From contig NZ_AP018558.1 in the NCBI RefSeq assembly GCF_003574215.1, forward strand, positions 1,628,501 to 1,692,500: a DNA stretch of 64,000 bases, written 5' to 3'. Positions within the stretch are counted from its first letter, which is position 1. Every line of letters begins with the position of its first letter. Shown in pieces: positions 54,749 through 64,000 of this stretch. The notes under the pieces were generated by a model. That model was not told where the DNA came from and searched no databases. It worked only from the letters and a program-made list of their open reading frames with translations. Both the position numbers and the translations under genes were made by a program. The DNA is from Hydrogenophilus thermoluteolus. GTDB taxonomy: Bacteria; Pseudomonadota; Gammaproteobacteria; Burkholderiales; Rhodocyclaceae.

Positions 54749-56290
54749 ATGAAAGAGTCGTTGATCATTTTCGATACCACGTTGCGCGACGGCGAGCAGA
54801 GTCCTGGCGCTTCGATGACGCAAGAGGAAAAGGTCCGAATTGCGAAACAACTCGAACGGTTGCGCGTCGATGTGATCGAAGCGGGCTTCGCCGCAGCAAG
54901 CCCCGGTGATTTCGCCGCTGTGCAGGCTGTGGCGCAAGCGATCAAAGAGAGCACGGTCTGTTCCTTGGCGCGTGCGAACGAAAAGGATATCGCTGCGGCC
55001 GGCGAAGCGATCGCACCCGCAGAACGTAAGCGCATCCATACCTTCATCGCCACCAGCCCGATCCATATGGAGAAAAAGCTCCGCATGTCCCCGGATCAGG
55101 TGCTCGAACAAGCCGTGAAAGCGATCGGTTGGGCGCGACGCTATACCGATGACGTCGAATTCTCCGCCGAAGACGCCGGCCGCTCCGAGATCGACTTCCT
55201 TTGCCGCATCTTCGAAGCCGTGATCGACGCGGGCGCTACCACGATCAACGTTCCCGATACCGTCGGTTACGCGTTGCCCCACCAGTTCGGAGAACGGATT
55301 CGTACGCTCATCGAACGCATCCCCAACTCCGACAAGGTGATCTGGTCCGTGCACTGCCACAACGACCTGGGCCTTGCGGTCGCCAATTCATTGGCTGCGG
55401 TGCTCGCCGGCGCCCGTCAGGTAGAGTGCACCATCAATGGTCTGGGAGAGCGCGCGGGCAACGCGGCGCTTGAAGAGATCGTGATGGCGGTACGCACCCG
55501 ACAAGACGTCTTCCCGTGCGATACGCGTATCGACACCCGCCAGATCGTCCCCGCGTCGAAATTGGTTTCGCAAATCACCGGCTTCCCGGTACAACCCAAC
55601 AAAGCGATCGTTGGCGCGAACGCGTTCGCGCACGAATCGGGCATCCACCAGGATGGCGTATTGAAGCACCGCGAAACCTACGAAATCATGCGCGCCGAAG
55701 ACGTCGGCTGGACCACCAACAAGATCGTGCTCGGCAAACACTCGGGGCGCAACGCCTTCAGAACCCGGTTGGCAGAACTCGGCATCACGTTCGAAAGCGA
55801 AGAGCAGCTCAATCAAGCGTTTGCCCGCTTCAAGGAACTGGCCGACAAGAAGCACGAAATCTTCGACGAAGACCTCATCGCGTTGATGAGCGACGAAGGC
55901 GTTTCCGGTGGTCATGAAGTCGAACGTTACCGTCTCGTCTCCAGTTGCTTCCACAGCGAAACGGGAGAGACCCCGAAAGCGCGCTTGGTGATTGCCATCG
56001 ACGGCGAAGAGCAGACCGTGGAAAGCGAAGGTTCTGGTCCCGTAGACGCTGCGTTCCAAGCGATCGAGAAACTGGTTCAGAGCGGCGCCGAATTGCTCCT
56101 TTACTCGGTGAATGCGATCACCCAGGGCACCGATGCGCAAGGAGAAGTCACCGTCCGGCTCAGCAAAGAGGGACGGATCGTGAACGGTCAAGGAGCAGAC
56201 ACCGACATCATCGTCGCATCGGTCAAGGCCTACTTGAACGCACTCAACAAATTGTTGGCAAACCGCGCGCGCATCAGTCCTCAGGTGTAG
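54749..56290 (+). CDS. leuA: 2-isopropylmalate synthase
   Basis: First committed step of leucine synthesis. The 513-aa protein has IIFDTTLRDGEQSPGASMTQ, the metal and substrate residues in VHCHNDLGLAVANSLAAVLA, NAFAHESGIHQDGVLKHRET and LGKHSGRNAF, and the C-terminal LeuA dimer domain that binds leucine for feedback inhibition. GAGGA lies 4 bases before the ATG. Control by attenuation is suggested by the leader peptide. Its last 17 bases overlap the convergent DUF2069 gene. Confidence 0.97.
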   Translation: MKESLIIFDTTLRDGEQSPGASMTQEEKVRIAKQLERLRVDVIEAGFAAASPGDFAAVQAVAQAIKESTVCSLARANEKDIAAAGEAIAPAERKRIHTFIATSPIHMEKKLRMSPDQVLEQAVKAIGWARRYTDDVEFSAEDAGRSEIDFLCRIFEAVIDAGATTINVPDTVGYALPHQFGERIRTLIERIPNSDKVIWSVHCHNDLGLAVANSLAAVLAGARQVECTINGLGERAGNAALEEIVMAVRTRQDVFPCDTRIDTRQIVPASKLVSQITGFPVQPNKAIVGANAFAHESGIHQDGVLKHRETYEIMRAEDVGWTTNKIVLGKHSGRNAFRTRLAELGITFESEEQLNQAFARFKELADKKHEIFDEDLIALMSDEGVSGGHEVERYRLVSSCFHSETGETPKARLVIAIDGEEQTVESEGSGPVDAAFQAIEKLVQSGAELLLYSVNAITQGTDAQGEVTVRLSKEGRIVNGQGADTDIIVASVKAYLNALNKLLANRARISPQV

Positions 56291-56639
56291 ACGAAGCGTG
56301 CCGTCGGCGGCGGGGGAAAAACCGCGCATAGCGGACCACCGCCGCAAAAAGGAGCAGCGCAAGCGCCGCCTCTACGCCCGCCAGCCAGCGAACAGGCGCC
56401 GGATCGAAGAGGCGTGCGCTCCCTTCCAACAGGTAGAAACTGCACCACAGCGCCGTCCACTGGTATGTCCGTAGCCGTCCACGCCACAGTCCGGGAAGCA
56501 GCAGCGCCAACGGCACCGCTTTGAGCACCAGCCAAGAACCGCCCGGTCGGATCGGAGCGAGCACGCTTTCCCAGGCCACCGCCAAAACCGCGAGCAAAAA
56601 TGCCAGCGTCGTCGCGATCGCTGCCCAACGCCTCGGCAT
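56274..56639 (-). CDS. DUF2069 membrane protein, 121 aa
   Basis: A small protein with about four membrane helices (AIATTLAFLLAVLAVAWE, LKAVPLALLLPGLWRG, YQWTALWCSFYLLEG, LLLFAAVVRYARFF) and the LWRGRLRTYQWTALW region typical of DUF2069. The start codon overlaps the stop of the upstream gene (TGATG) with AAGGAGG embedded in that gene's last codons. Function unknown. Confidence 0.8.
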   Translation of the reverse strand: MPRRWAAIATTLAFLLAVLAVAWESVLAPIRPGGSWLVLKAVPLALLLPGLWRGRLRTYQWTALWCSFYLLEGSARLFDPAPVRWLAGVEAALALLLFAAVVRYARFFPRRRRHASSTPED

Positions 56640-57904
56640 CACGCCTCCTTTGGCCAAATTTCGGCAACCGTCACGTGCGGAGTCACCAATCGAATGCGCC
56701 CCGGCTGAAAACGCTCGACGCTCACCTGAAAGCGCTCGGGTTCGCGGACCAACCACCAGGCGCCCGACAACCGCTCCAAGCGACGCAGCACCAACACCGG
56801 TTGCGGAAAGTACGGCAACCAGCGCTTCAACACGATCCCGAGCTGTCGCGTCCCCCGCTTCGCTTCGGGCGCAAGGGATAGGATCGCGGTCGCCGCCTCG
56901 ATCGGCGCCAGGATCTGAAGGCCAACGATCCGTGCCGTTGCTGCGGTTCGTTGCCAGCGGACCACCCCCAACCACCACTGGGTCGCAATGGAGACGCTCA
57001 CGTGCTCTGCAGTAAATCGCACCGCGACGATTTCACCGTCCCGCACCGAAACCGATGCCGTGAAGCGAAGCCGTGCGCCCAAAACCAAATCGGAAAGCTC
57101 GACGATCTCGGCCCCTTGCCAGGCCACAGGCGCACCGCTTGCCAACGCCGCGATGGCCTCCCACCCGACCACCACTTTGGCGTCGCAATGGCAGGGTTGC
57201 CGGCGGACGCGTCGCCCCGCCAGCCCCAGCCGCTCTGCGAATGCAAGCAGGAGCCAAATGAGCTGCTGCGATTGCGTTTGGTGGGGTGCTTGTAACCAAC
57301 GTTTGACCAACCGATCGATTTGGCGCTCCAGCGCAGAGAAATCGAGCCAGAAGAGCGTCTGGCACGCTCTTGACACCGTTCCCCGGCGAACCAACTGCAC
57401 CGTCGGCTCCGTCGCAATGCCCCAAAAGGGAAGTTGCGCGGGCTCTCCACCATCGGCCTGCGCCGTATCCGGTGCGGCGGGGAGCAGTCGGGCGGTCACA
57501 CCGTGCAGCGCCAACACCGCCATCAGACATTCCACGCGGGCATCCAGTGGCCAAGCCCCGTCACCGGCAAGGTATAACGCGAGCGCAGCTGCGACTTCCC
57601 CGGTGACCACGCCGTCGTGCTGCTGCCCCTCAGCAATGACCTTAGGCAACCAGAGCGTCCAAAACGACGTCTCCAACGGATACCCCACGGCCCAGGCAAC
57701 AGCGACCACCCAAGCACCGGCCACCGTCGCCGCCGAATCCTCCTGGTTCGCATACCGCGCGTGCCACAGCGCCAAGATACGCGCTGCGGTCGCACTGTCC
57801 CAGCGAACGGTTTCCGGTGGCAATTCGGGAAAATGCTCGCCCAGACGCAAGGCGAGCCACTGCGGGGAAACGGACACCGCGGCAGTGGCTGCCTCCGCCG
57901 TCAT
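56639..57904 (-). CDS. hypothetical protein, 421 aa
   Basis: I do not recognise this protein. It is soluble, rich in Ala, Val and Trp, with mostly helical content in the first 280 residues (RDGVVTGEVAAALALY-like) and a beta-rich C-terminal region (about 300-420). It contains isolated Cys (CHC near residue 255) but no recognised motif. It starts by TGATG overlap with trpC, GGAGG being embedded in the trpC 3' end, and hands over to DUF2069 the same way. The start at 57904 is preferred over in-frame codons further upstream for this reason. Confidence 0.7.
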   Translation of the reverse strand: MTAEAATAAVSVSPQWLALRLGEHFPELPPETVRWDSATAARILALWHARYANQEDSAATVAGAWVVAVAWAVGYPLETSFWTLWLPKVIAEGQQHDGVVTGEVAAALALYLAGDGAWPLDARVECLMAVLALHGVTARLLPAAPDTAQADGGEPAQLPFWGIATEPTVQLVRRGTVSRACQTLFWLDFSALERQIDRLVKRWLQAPHQTQSQQLIWLLLAFAERLGLAGRRVRRQPCHCDAKVVVGWEAIAALASGAPVAWQGAEIVELSDLVLGARLRFTASVSVRDGEIVAVRFTAEHVSVSIATQWWLGVVRWQRTAATARIVGLQILAPIEAATAILSLAPEAKRGTRQLGIVLKRWLPYFPQPVLVLRRLERLSGAWWLVREPERFQVSVERFQPGRIRLVTPHVTVAEIWPKEA

Positions 57905-58746
57905 CACGCCTCCGATTGCTGGGGCGACAATCCCACCGACGCGAAGAGCGCGGTCAGTGCCGCTCCGGGTTCGGGCGCCCGCATGAACGCTTCGCCGACC
58001 AGAAAAGCGGGAACACCAGCCTGCCACAACCGTTCGACATCGGCGCGCGTCAAGATCCCCGATTCGGCAATCGGCAAGCGATCGTCTGGGTAGTGCGGCA
58101 ACAAGGACAAGGTCGTTTCGAGCGAAACGGCAAAGGTTCGCAGGTTGCGGTTGTTGACCCCGATGAGCGGTGTAGGCAACATCAGCGCCCGTTCGAACTC
58201 CTCTGCGTCGTGGACTTCGACCAGGACGTCGAGTCCCAATTCCGTTGCCAGCGCGGTCAAGTCCCGCAGACGCGCATCGTCAAGCGCCGCGACGATCAAC
58301 AAAATCGCGTCGGCACCGATCGCAGCCGCTTCCCAAACCTGCCACGGGTCGATCAGGAAATCTTTGCGCAATACAGGAAGCGAAACGGCCCCACGAGCTG
58401 CCTGCAAAAAGGCGTTGCTGCCTTGAAAATAGTGCACGTCGGTCAAAACCGAAAGACACGCAGCGCCCCCCGCTTCGTAACTTTTCGCGATCGCTACCGG
58501 ATCGAACGGGTCGCGCAAAACCCCTTTCGAAGGGCTCGCGCGCTTCACTTCGGCAATGACCCCCGGCACCTGTTCCGCGCGCTTACGCTGCAACGCCTGA
58601 GCAAAGCCGCGCGGTGGGTCGGAATGCAATCGCTTTTCCGCGGCGGCACGCACCACCGCATCGGGTTGCCGCGCACGCCCCGCCGCCACCTCTTCTTTTT
58701 TGGTTGTCAGGATTGCCGCCAGAATATCGGGAATAGATGCCCCCAC
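57904..58746 (-). CDS. trpC: indole-3-glycerol phosphate synthase
   Basis: It converts CdRP to indole-3-glycerol phosphate in tryptophan synthesis. The 280-aa TIM barrel has VIAEVKRASPSKGVLRDPFD, LSVLTDVHYFQGS, LPVLRKDFLIDPWQVWEAAA and VNNRNLRTFAVSLETT, and ends with the phosphate site AESGIL and FLVGEAFMR. It uses a GTG start with AAGGGGG 7 bases upstream. It is monofunctional, not fused to TrpF. Confidence 0.96.
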   Translation of the reverse strand: MGASIPDILAAILTTKKEEVAAGRARQPDAVVRAAAEKRLHSDPPRGFAQALQRKRAEQVPGVIAEVKRASPSKGVLRDPFDPVAIAKSYEAGGAACLSVLTDVHYFQGSNAFLQAARGAVSLPVLRKDFLIDPWQVWEAAAIGADAILLIVAALDDARLRDLTALATELGLDVLVEVHDAEEFERALMLPTPLIGVNNRNLRTFAVSLETTLSLLPHYPDDRLPIAESGILTRADVERLWQAGVPAFLVGEAFMRAPEPGAALTALFASVGLSPQQSEA

Positions 58747-58800
58747 TCGCGTTCCCCCTTGCTCACAGCGTCGTGACCGCGGTCGCTTTGACCGATTCGT

Positions 58801-59853
58801 TCACGGTTGCCCTTTTTCTGCGGCATCCGCCAAGCGGTTCGTCGCCTGGACGAACGCCTCCAACCTGGCACGCGCGGCACCATTGGCAATCAGCTCACGT
58901 GCCAATTCGACCCCATGCGCAATCGATTCGACACGATTCGCCGCATAGAGGGCAACCCCCGCGTTCAAGACGACGATATCACGCGCCGGCCCCGGTTCGT
59001 CCGCCAACACCTGACGTACGATCGCCGCTGACGTCGTCGCGTCGTCCACTTGGAAATGGCGGCTCGACGCCATCGCCAGGCCAAAATCTTCGGGGTGGAT
59101 GCGATACTCCCGAATCTTGCCATCCTTGAGTTCGCCCACCAAGGTTTCCGCACCCAGCGTCACCTCGTCGAGTCCATCGAGGCCATAGACGACCAAGACG
59201 TGGCGTGCTCCCAGCCGCTCCATCACCCGCACACAAATCCCGACCAGATCGGGATGGAATACCCCCAAGAGGCTATTGGGCGCCCCGGCTGGGTTGGTGA
59301 GGGGGCCGAGGATATTGAAAATCGTGCGCACCCCCATCTCTTTCCGAACCGGCATCACATTCTTCATCGCCAAATGGTGCAGCGGCGCGAACATAAAGCC
59401 GACGCCGGCTTCCGCAATACATTGGGCCACGGCTTCGGGGGAGAGATCAACGCGTGCGCCGAGCGCTTCGAGCACGTCGGCACTGCCCGATTTCGACGAA
59501 ACGGAGCGGTTACCGTGCTTCGCCACTTTCGCCCCACCCGCAGCCGCAACGAACGCTGTGGTCGTGGAGATGTTGAACGTATGCGCGCCATCGCCCCCCG
59601 TTCCCACGACGTCGAGCAGATGGTCGTGCGGTCCCGGCACCACTACGCGTGTCGCCAGTTCGCGCATCACTTGCGCTGCCGCCGCAATTTCGCCGATCGT
59701 CTCTTTCTTCACCCGCAGACCAGTCAGAATCGCCGCAGTCATCACCGGCGAAACCTCTCCGGCCATGATCTGACGCATGAGCGAGAGCATCTCGTCGTGA
59801 AAAATTTCACGGTGTTCGATCAAACGTTGCAGTGCCTGCTGGGCAGTGATCAT
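58801..59853 (-). CDS. trpD: anthranilate phosphoribosyltransferase
   Basis: It joins anthranilate and PRPP. The 350-aa protein has the PRPP and anthranilate motifs VVGTGGDGAHTFNISTTTAF, KHGNRSVSSKSGSADVLEAL, and NILGPLTNPAGAPNSLLGVF. It is not fused to a glutamine amidotransferase, since trpG is separate. It lies 21 bases after trpG and 54 before trpC. Confidence 0.97.
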   Translation of the reverse strand: MITAQQALQRLIEHREIFHDEMLSLMRQIMAGEVSPVMTAAILTGLRVKKETIGEIAAAAQVMRELATRVVVPGPHDHLLDVVGTGGDGAHTFNISTTTAFVAAAGGAKVAKHGNRSVSSKSGSADVLEALGARVDLSPEAVAQCIAEAGVGFMFAPLHHLAMKNVMPVRKEMGVRTIFNILGPLTNPAGAPNSLLGVFHPDLVGICVRVMERLGARHVLVVYGLDGLDEVTLGAETLVGELKDGKIREYRIHPEDFGLAMASSRHFQVDDATTSAAIVRQVLADEPGPARDIVVLNAGVALYAANRVESIAHGVELARELIANGAARARLEAFVQATNRLADAAEKGQP

Positions 59854-59874
59854 CGCTTTCCCTCCCCTCCTAGG

Positions 59875-60462
59875 TCACGCCACATCGGCACGCGGCGCGT
59901 GCTGAACCAAAAAATTCTTGAGCATCGCATGGCCGTGCTGCGTCAAAATCGATTCCGGATGGAACTGCACCCCTTCCACCGCCAGCGTGCGATGGCGCAA
60001 CCCCATGATCTCACCATCCTCGGTCCACGCCGTCACCTCGAGTTCAGAGGGCAAGTCTTCGCGCGATACCGCCAACGAGTGGTAGCGGGTACATACCACC
60101 GGGTTGGGTAACCCCGCAAAAACGCCGGCCCCTTCGTGATAGACCGGCGCAGTCTTCCCATGCATGATGCGTTTCGCATGCACCACGCGGCCACCGAACG
60201 CTTCGGCAATGGCTTGGTGTCCCAAACAAACCCCCAGGATCGGAATTTTGCCCGCAAACGCGCGAATCGCCGCAACACTCACCCCCGCTTGCGCAGGCGA
60301 ACACGGCCCCGGCGAAATCACCAGATAAGTGGGCTGCAACGCTGCGATCTCGGAAACGGTGATTTCGTCGTTGCGCACCACTTTGACGAAAACCCCCAAC
60401 TCGCCGAAATATTGGACGAGGTTCCAGGTGAAACTGTCGTAATTGTCGATCATCAAGAGCAT
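59875..60462 (-). CDS. trpG: anthranilate synthase glutamine amidotransferase component (TrpG/PabA)
   Basis: It supplies ammonia from glutamine to anthranilate or aminodeoxychorismate synthase. The 195-aa class I amidotransferase has MLLMIDNYDSFTWNLVQYFG, SPGPCSPAQAG, the nucleophile Cys in ILGVCLGHQAIAEAFGG, and HPES with the His/Glu pair. The ATG at 60462 has GAGGG 6 bases upstream. trpE is not next to it; dsbC lies 13 bases upstream instead. It may serve both TrpE and PabB. Confidence 0.94.
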   Translation of the reverse strand: MLLMIDNYDSFTWNLVQYFGELGVFVKVVRNDEITVSEIAALQPTYLVISPGPCSPAQAGVSVAAIRAFAGKIPILGVCLGHQAIAEAFGGRVVHAKRIMHGKTAPVYHEGAGVFAGLPNPVVCTRYHSLAVSREDLPSELEVTAWTEDGEIMGLRHRTLAVEGVQFHPESILTQHGHAMLKNFLVQHAPRADVA

Positions 60463-60475
60463 GCAAAGCCCTCGC

Positions 60476-61195
60476 TCATCGAACGGCGCGCAACCGCTCT
60501 TCCAATTTCTCGGCAGGCAAAAACCCCCCAATGCGGGAGCCATCGCGCAAAAAGAGCGTAGGCGTGCCGCCAATTCCCAACTGTTTCCCCAGCGCGACGT
60601 TGCGCTCGATTGCACTCGTATCGCACGACGCTGGTGCCGCAGGCGGCGTTTTTCCTTCGACCATCCAGCTTTGCCACGTTTTGGCCGGATCGTCGGAACA
60701 GAGGATGCGCTTGGCTTTTTCCTCTGAATCAGGTCCCAGAATGGGGTAGAGAAACAGGTACTGCGTCGTATTGTCCACCTGTTGCAGCGCTTTCGCAAGG
60801 CGCTTACAAAAGCCGCAGTTGGGGTCTTCGAACGAAGCAAAGACGCGCGACCCGTCGCCTTTTTTGATCACGATCGCGTCTTTGAGCGGCAACGCGGAAA
60901 AATCGATACGGGACAATTCGTCTAGCCGCTTTTCGGTGAGATTCACCCGGGTTTTGGCGTCGATGATCGAACCCACGACAATGTGGCTCACCTCAGTGTT
61001 GGTGTACACCAGTTCGCCGCTCTTCAGCACTACCTCGTAAAGCCCGGGCATGGGGGCAGCGCGGACCGAGCGCACCGCATCCCCGCCCAACAGGGCATTG
61101 ATCGATTGCTGTACGTTCGCTTCCTCGGCTGTTTCGGCGAACGCCATCGCGTGAAACCCAAGGCAGAGCAAACCCAAGAACAGTACCCTTTTCAT
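60476..61195 (-). CDS. dsbC: thiol:disulfide isomerase DsbC
   Basis: A periplasmic disulfide isomerase. The 239-aa precursor has a signal peptide (MKRVLFLGLLCLGFHAMAFA), an N-terminal dimer domain (about 25-85) and a thioredoxin fold with the active site CGFC at 127-130. A second disulfide pair (LCSDD and ASCDT) and cis-Pro in GIGGTPTLFLRDG follow. It lies in a tight run between the ubiH-like gene and trpG. The CGFC rather than CGYC variant is still family-typical. Confidence 0.92.
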   Translation of the reverse strand: MKRVLFLGLLCLGFHAMAFAETAEEANVQQSINALLGGDAVRSVRAAPMPGLYEVVLKSGELVYTNTEVSHIVVGSIIDAKTRVNLTEKRLDELSRIDFSALPLKDAIVIKKGDGSRVFASFEDPNCGFCKRLAKALQQVDNTTQYLFLYPILGPDSEEKAKRILCSDDPAKTWQSWMVEGKTPPAAPASCDTSAIERNVALGKQLGIGGTPTLFLRDGSRIGGFLPAEKLEERLRAVR

Positions 61196-61235
61196 CACAC
61201 CACGGCTTCTCGTCATTCTCAACACCCTTTCGTCT

Positions 61236-62426
61236 TTACTGCGCCAGCGTCGCGTACCGGACCAACCGCCTTTTCACGAACGGCAGATGATCTACCAACG
61301 ACATACCGCAATTGCGCGTCCAACGCAGCAACGGGTTATCCCAAGCGAACCCTTTCGCCAACGCGTCCGTCACCGTCTGAAGCAAAAACGGCTCTTCGAA
61401 ACGCCGCCGCTCATACCGCGCCAATAATACCGGATCCCCGGGATCTTTCCCACTTTCGGCCGACCCCAACAAGGCCGCCAGTTCGGCCGCGTCGTTGAAC
61501 CCCAGATTGATCCCGTGCCCGGAAAGCGGATGAATGCCATGCGCGGCGTCGCCGATCACCACGGTGCGTTTCCCCACGACGCGCTCACACCGTAACAAGG
61601 ATAGCGGAAACGCTTGGGGCGGCGTGCGCAAAGAGAGCCGCCCCAACACCCGTTCCCCTGCTTCGGCAACCGTCGATGCCAACGTGGCGGCATCCATCGC
61701 CAGCAGTGCCTCGGCATGCGATGGGGACGTAGACCAAACGATCGAAACCCGATTCCCGGGCAGTGGCAGATAAGCCAAAACCCCATCCTCGCGGAACCAC
61801 TGAAACGCCGTTTGGTCGTGCCCCTTTTCGGTTTCGAAATTGGCCACCACCGCGTGATGGTGATAGGGATGGATCTCGGCGCGAATGCCTGCTACGTGCC
61901 GCACCCACGAGCGCCGACCTTCGGCACCAACCAGCAAACGCGCCCGCCAATTCCGGCCATCGTGCGCTTCGACGGTCACCCCCTCCCAATCCACGGCACA
62001 AGCGCGCAATGAGGCCGCTGCTTCGGTCACGCAATCGACCGTCGCGCACGCATAGAGCGCCGTCCAAAGTGCGGTGCGCACCGTTTCTGCTTCGGCGATA
62101 ACCGCCAGATAGGGAAGCGGGACCTCGTCTGCAGCAAAGACGATTCGCCCCGCTGCGTCGCCCTTCACCACCATGCGGGTCACGGGCTGGAACCTTTGCT
62201 CGGGAACAAAAACCTGTAGCCCGGCCAACCAACCCCAAGGACGAGGCGCAAACGCGTAAATACGCGTTTGCCACTGGTCGGGATCTTGAATCGGTTCCGG
62301 CGTTGGCGGGTTGGGTTCGATCGACAAGACGCGCCAGCCCGCGCGCCCCAGCGCCAACGCCAGTGATGAACCGGCCAAACCCCCACCATGAACGATGATG
62401 TCGTAATCGAACCGTAAAGAGCCCAT
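61236..62426 (-). CDS. FAD-dependent UbiH/UbiF/COQ6-family monooxygenase
   Basis: A 396-aa flavoprotein hydroxylase of ubiquinone biosynthesis. It begins with the ADP-binding motif IIVHGGGLAGSSLALALGRA and has the family motifs LLVGAEGRRSWVR and VVIGDAAHGIHPLSGHGINL. Which ring position it hydroxylates cannot be told. The start at 62426 precedes the conserved FAD motif by 10 residues. It lies after the rRNA terminators and begins the run dsbC-trpG-trpD-trpC. Confidence 0.88.
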   Translation of the reverse strand: MGSLRFDYDIIVHGGGLAGSSLALALGRAGWRVLSIEPNPPTPEPIQDPDQWQTRIYAFAPRPWGWLAGLQVFVPEQRFQPVTRMVVKGDAAGRIVFAADEVPLPYLAVIAEAETVRTALWTALYACATVDCVTEAAASLRACAVDWEGVTVEAHDGRNWRARLLVGAEGRRSWVRHVAGIRAEIHPYHHHAVVANFETEKGHDQTAFQWFREDGVLAYLPLPGNRVSIVWSTSPSHAEALLAMDAATLASTVAEAGERVLGRLSLRTPPQAFPLSLLRCERVVGKRTVVIGDAAHGIHPLSGHGINLGFNDAAELAALLGSAESGKDPGDPVLLARYERRRFEEPFLLQTVTDALAKGFAWDNPLLRWTRNCGMSLVDHLPFVKRRLVRYATLAQ

Positions 62427-62478
62427 GACTCTCTGCTTCGCGCTCCAATGCAAGGATTTTCGCACGAAAGCGGAGAGG

Positions 62479-62517
62479 AAAAAAGAAACGCCACCGACCC
62501 TAATAGGGTGCGGTAGC
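62479..62517 (-). terminator. intrinsic terminator of the rRNA operon (distal)
   Basis: On the minus strand an arm of GCTACCG and ACCCT pairs with AGGGT and CGGTGGC, 12 bp with one bulged base, one G-T pair and loop ATT, followed by GTTTCTTTTTT. It separates the rRNA operon from the ubiH-like gene. Confidence 0.8.
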
Positions 62518-62601
62518 GCTTAGCTGGCGAGCCCCTCACAACAAAAAGAAAACCGCGATGAATTATACGTGAAGGCTTTCCGGCCCACGAAGCGTAAACG
62601 T

Positions 62602-62631
62602 CAAACGCCCATCTTTTGGGATGGGCGTTTG
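62602..62631 (-). terminator. hairpin downstream of 5S rRNA
   Basis: A perfect 12-bp stem CAAACGCCCATC/GATGGGCGTTTG with a 6-base loop. It lies about 40 bases after the 5S 3' end. There is little T after it on the minus strand, so it may be a first terminator or an end-processing structure. Confidence 0.65.
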
Positions 62632-62669
62632 GTGTTTGGGTTTGACTGGTTTGGGTTGTTGGGTTGAGT

Positions 62670-62781
62670 CTGACGATGACCTACTTTCCCGAGGAGTGTT
62701 CCTCAGTATCATCGGCGCTGCCTTGTTTCACGGTCCTGTTCGGGATGGGAAGGCGTGGTGCCAAGGCGCTATGGTCGTCAG
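62670..62781 (-). rRNA. rrf: 5S ribosomal RNA
   Basis: About 112 nt on the minus strand, beginning CTGACGACCATAGCG and containing CCATCCCGAACAGGACCGTG and the 3' end GTAGGTCATCGTCAG. The terminal helix CTGACGA/TCGTCAG is perfect. The betaproteobacterial form is recognisable. The exact mature ends may shift by a few bases. Confidence 0.95.
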
Positions 62782-62880
62782 ACTCGAAGCTGGTGTGACG
62801 CTTTGGAACGGCGTGTGGGTTTTAGGTAGGGGGTGCGTTTTGGGTGATGTGTGTGTGGGTTTATGTGGCGTTACGGCCAT

Positions 62881-64000
<1,120 letters not shown>

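Noticed and set aside
62782..62880. A tRNA or small gene in the 23S-5S spacer
   Set aside because: No cloverleaf or ORF with a ribosome site is seen.

Overview
The window is a 64-kb stretch of a GC-rich proteobacterial chromosome. Several things point to a betaproteobacterium: the flhDC-motAB arrangement, the pyrG-kdsA-eno-ftsB cluster, the rpsU-dnaG-rpoD operon, the form of the 5S and 23S rRNA, and a single H-NS-like protein with the short C-terminal DNA-binding motif. The mix of genes suggests a Hydrogenophilaceae/Rhodocyclales-like organism, but this is inference from protein style and not a database match.

Layout. (1) 1-21400 is a motility region. motA, motB and a CheA-like gene follow the flagellar master regulator flhDC on the minus strand. 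After a NUDIX gene and a small lipoprotein gene, the rod/hook/ring operon runs right to left: flgB, flgC, a flagellin gene, flgD, flgE, flgF, flgG, flgH, flgI, flgJ, flgK, flgL. Divergent from it on the plus strand are flgA, flgM, flgN and a ParA-family ATPase. A complete 1323-bp IS256-family element sits inside flgG with a 9-bp target duplication, so the copy sequenced here should lack the distal rod protein and hence hook and filament. The flagellin gene inside this operon is also unusual. (2) 21400-31600 holds uvrD, then a leuS-lptE-holA-proA gene run. leuS has a promoter, a leucine-containing leader ORF and a strong terminator in front of it. A chalcone-isomerase-like gene, ogt and xerD follow. 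(3) 31600-38100 has an H-NS-like gene, plsY, tsaD (convergent), the macromolecular synthesis operon rpsU-dnaG-rpoD with a hairpin between rpsU and dnaG, and a tRNA with anticodon CAT. (4) 38100-43500 has an exonuclease-like gene, an RbgA-type GTPase, a kinase-like protein, an EptA-like sulfatase-fold enzyme, rlmJ and a gamma-carbonic-anhydrase-like gene. (5) 43400-48000 is ftsB-eno-DUF1330-kdsA-pyrG on the minus strand, with a 12-codon ORF bridging pyrG and kdsA. (6) 48000-56300 has acetoacetyl-CoA synthetase and a thioesterase, divergent from ETF-ubiquinone oxidoreductase across a perfect 16-bp palindrome. An alpha-carbonic anhydrase, psd-pssA, a leucine-rich leader peptide and leuA follow. 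(7) 56270-62430 is one minus-strand gene run: a ubiH-like monooxygenase, dsbC, trpG, trpD, trpC, a 421-aa protein of unknown function and a DUF2069 membrane protein. (8) 62480-64000 is the 3' end of a minus-strand rRNA operon: partial 23S, 5S and two candidate terminators.

How the parts work together. FlhDC should switch on the flg operon. FlgM/FlgN and a sigma-28-like promoter represent the late checkpoint. The IS insertion breaks this system at flgG and may be polar on flgH-flgL. The rest is housekeeping: leucine supply and charging (leuA and leuS, both with Leu-containing leader ORFs), envelope lipids (plsY, psd, pssA, kdsA, lptE, EptA-like), replication and transcription start-up (dnaG, rpoD, holA), and tryptophan synthesis without an adjacent trpE. 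No CRISPR array, prophage or complete defence island was seen. The strongest anomalies are the flgG insertion, the flagellin placement, the CheA-like gene with a decayed kinase core, and the two leucine leader regions.
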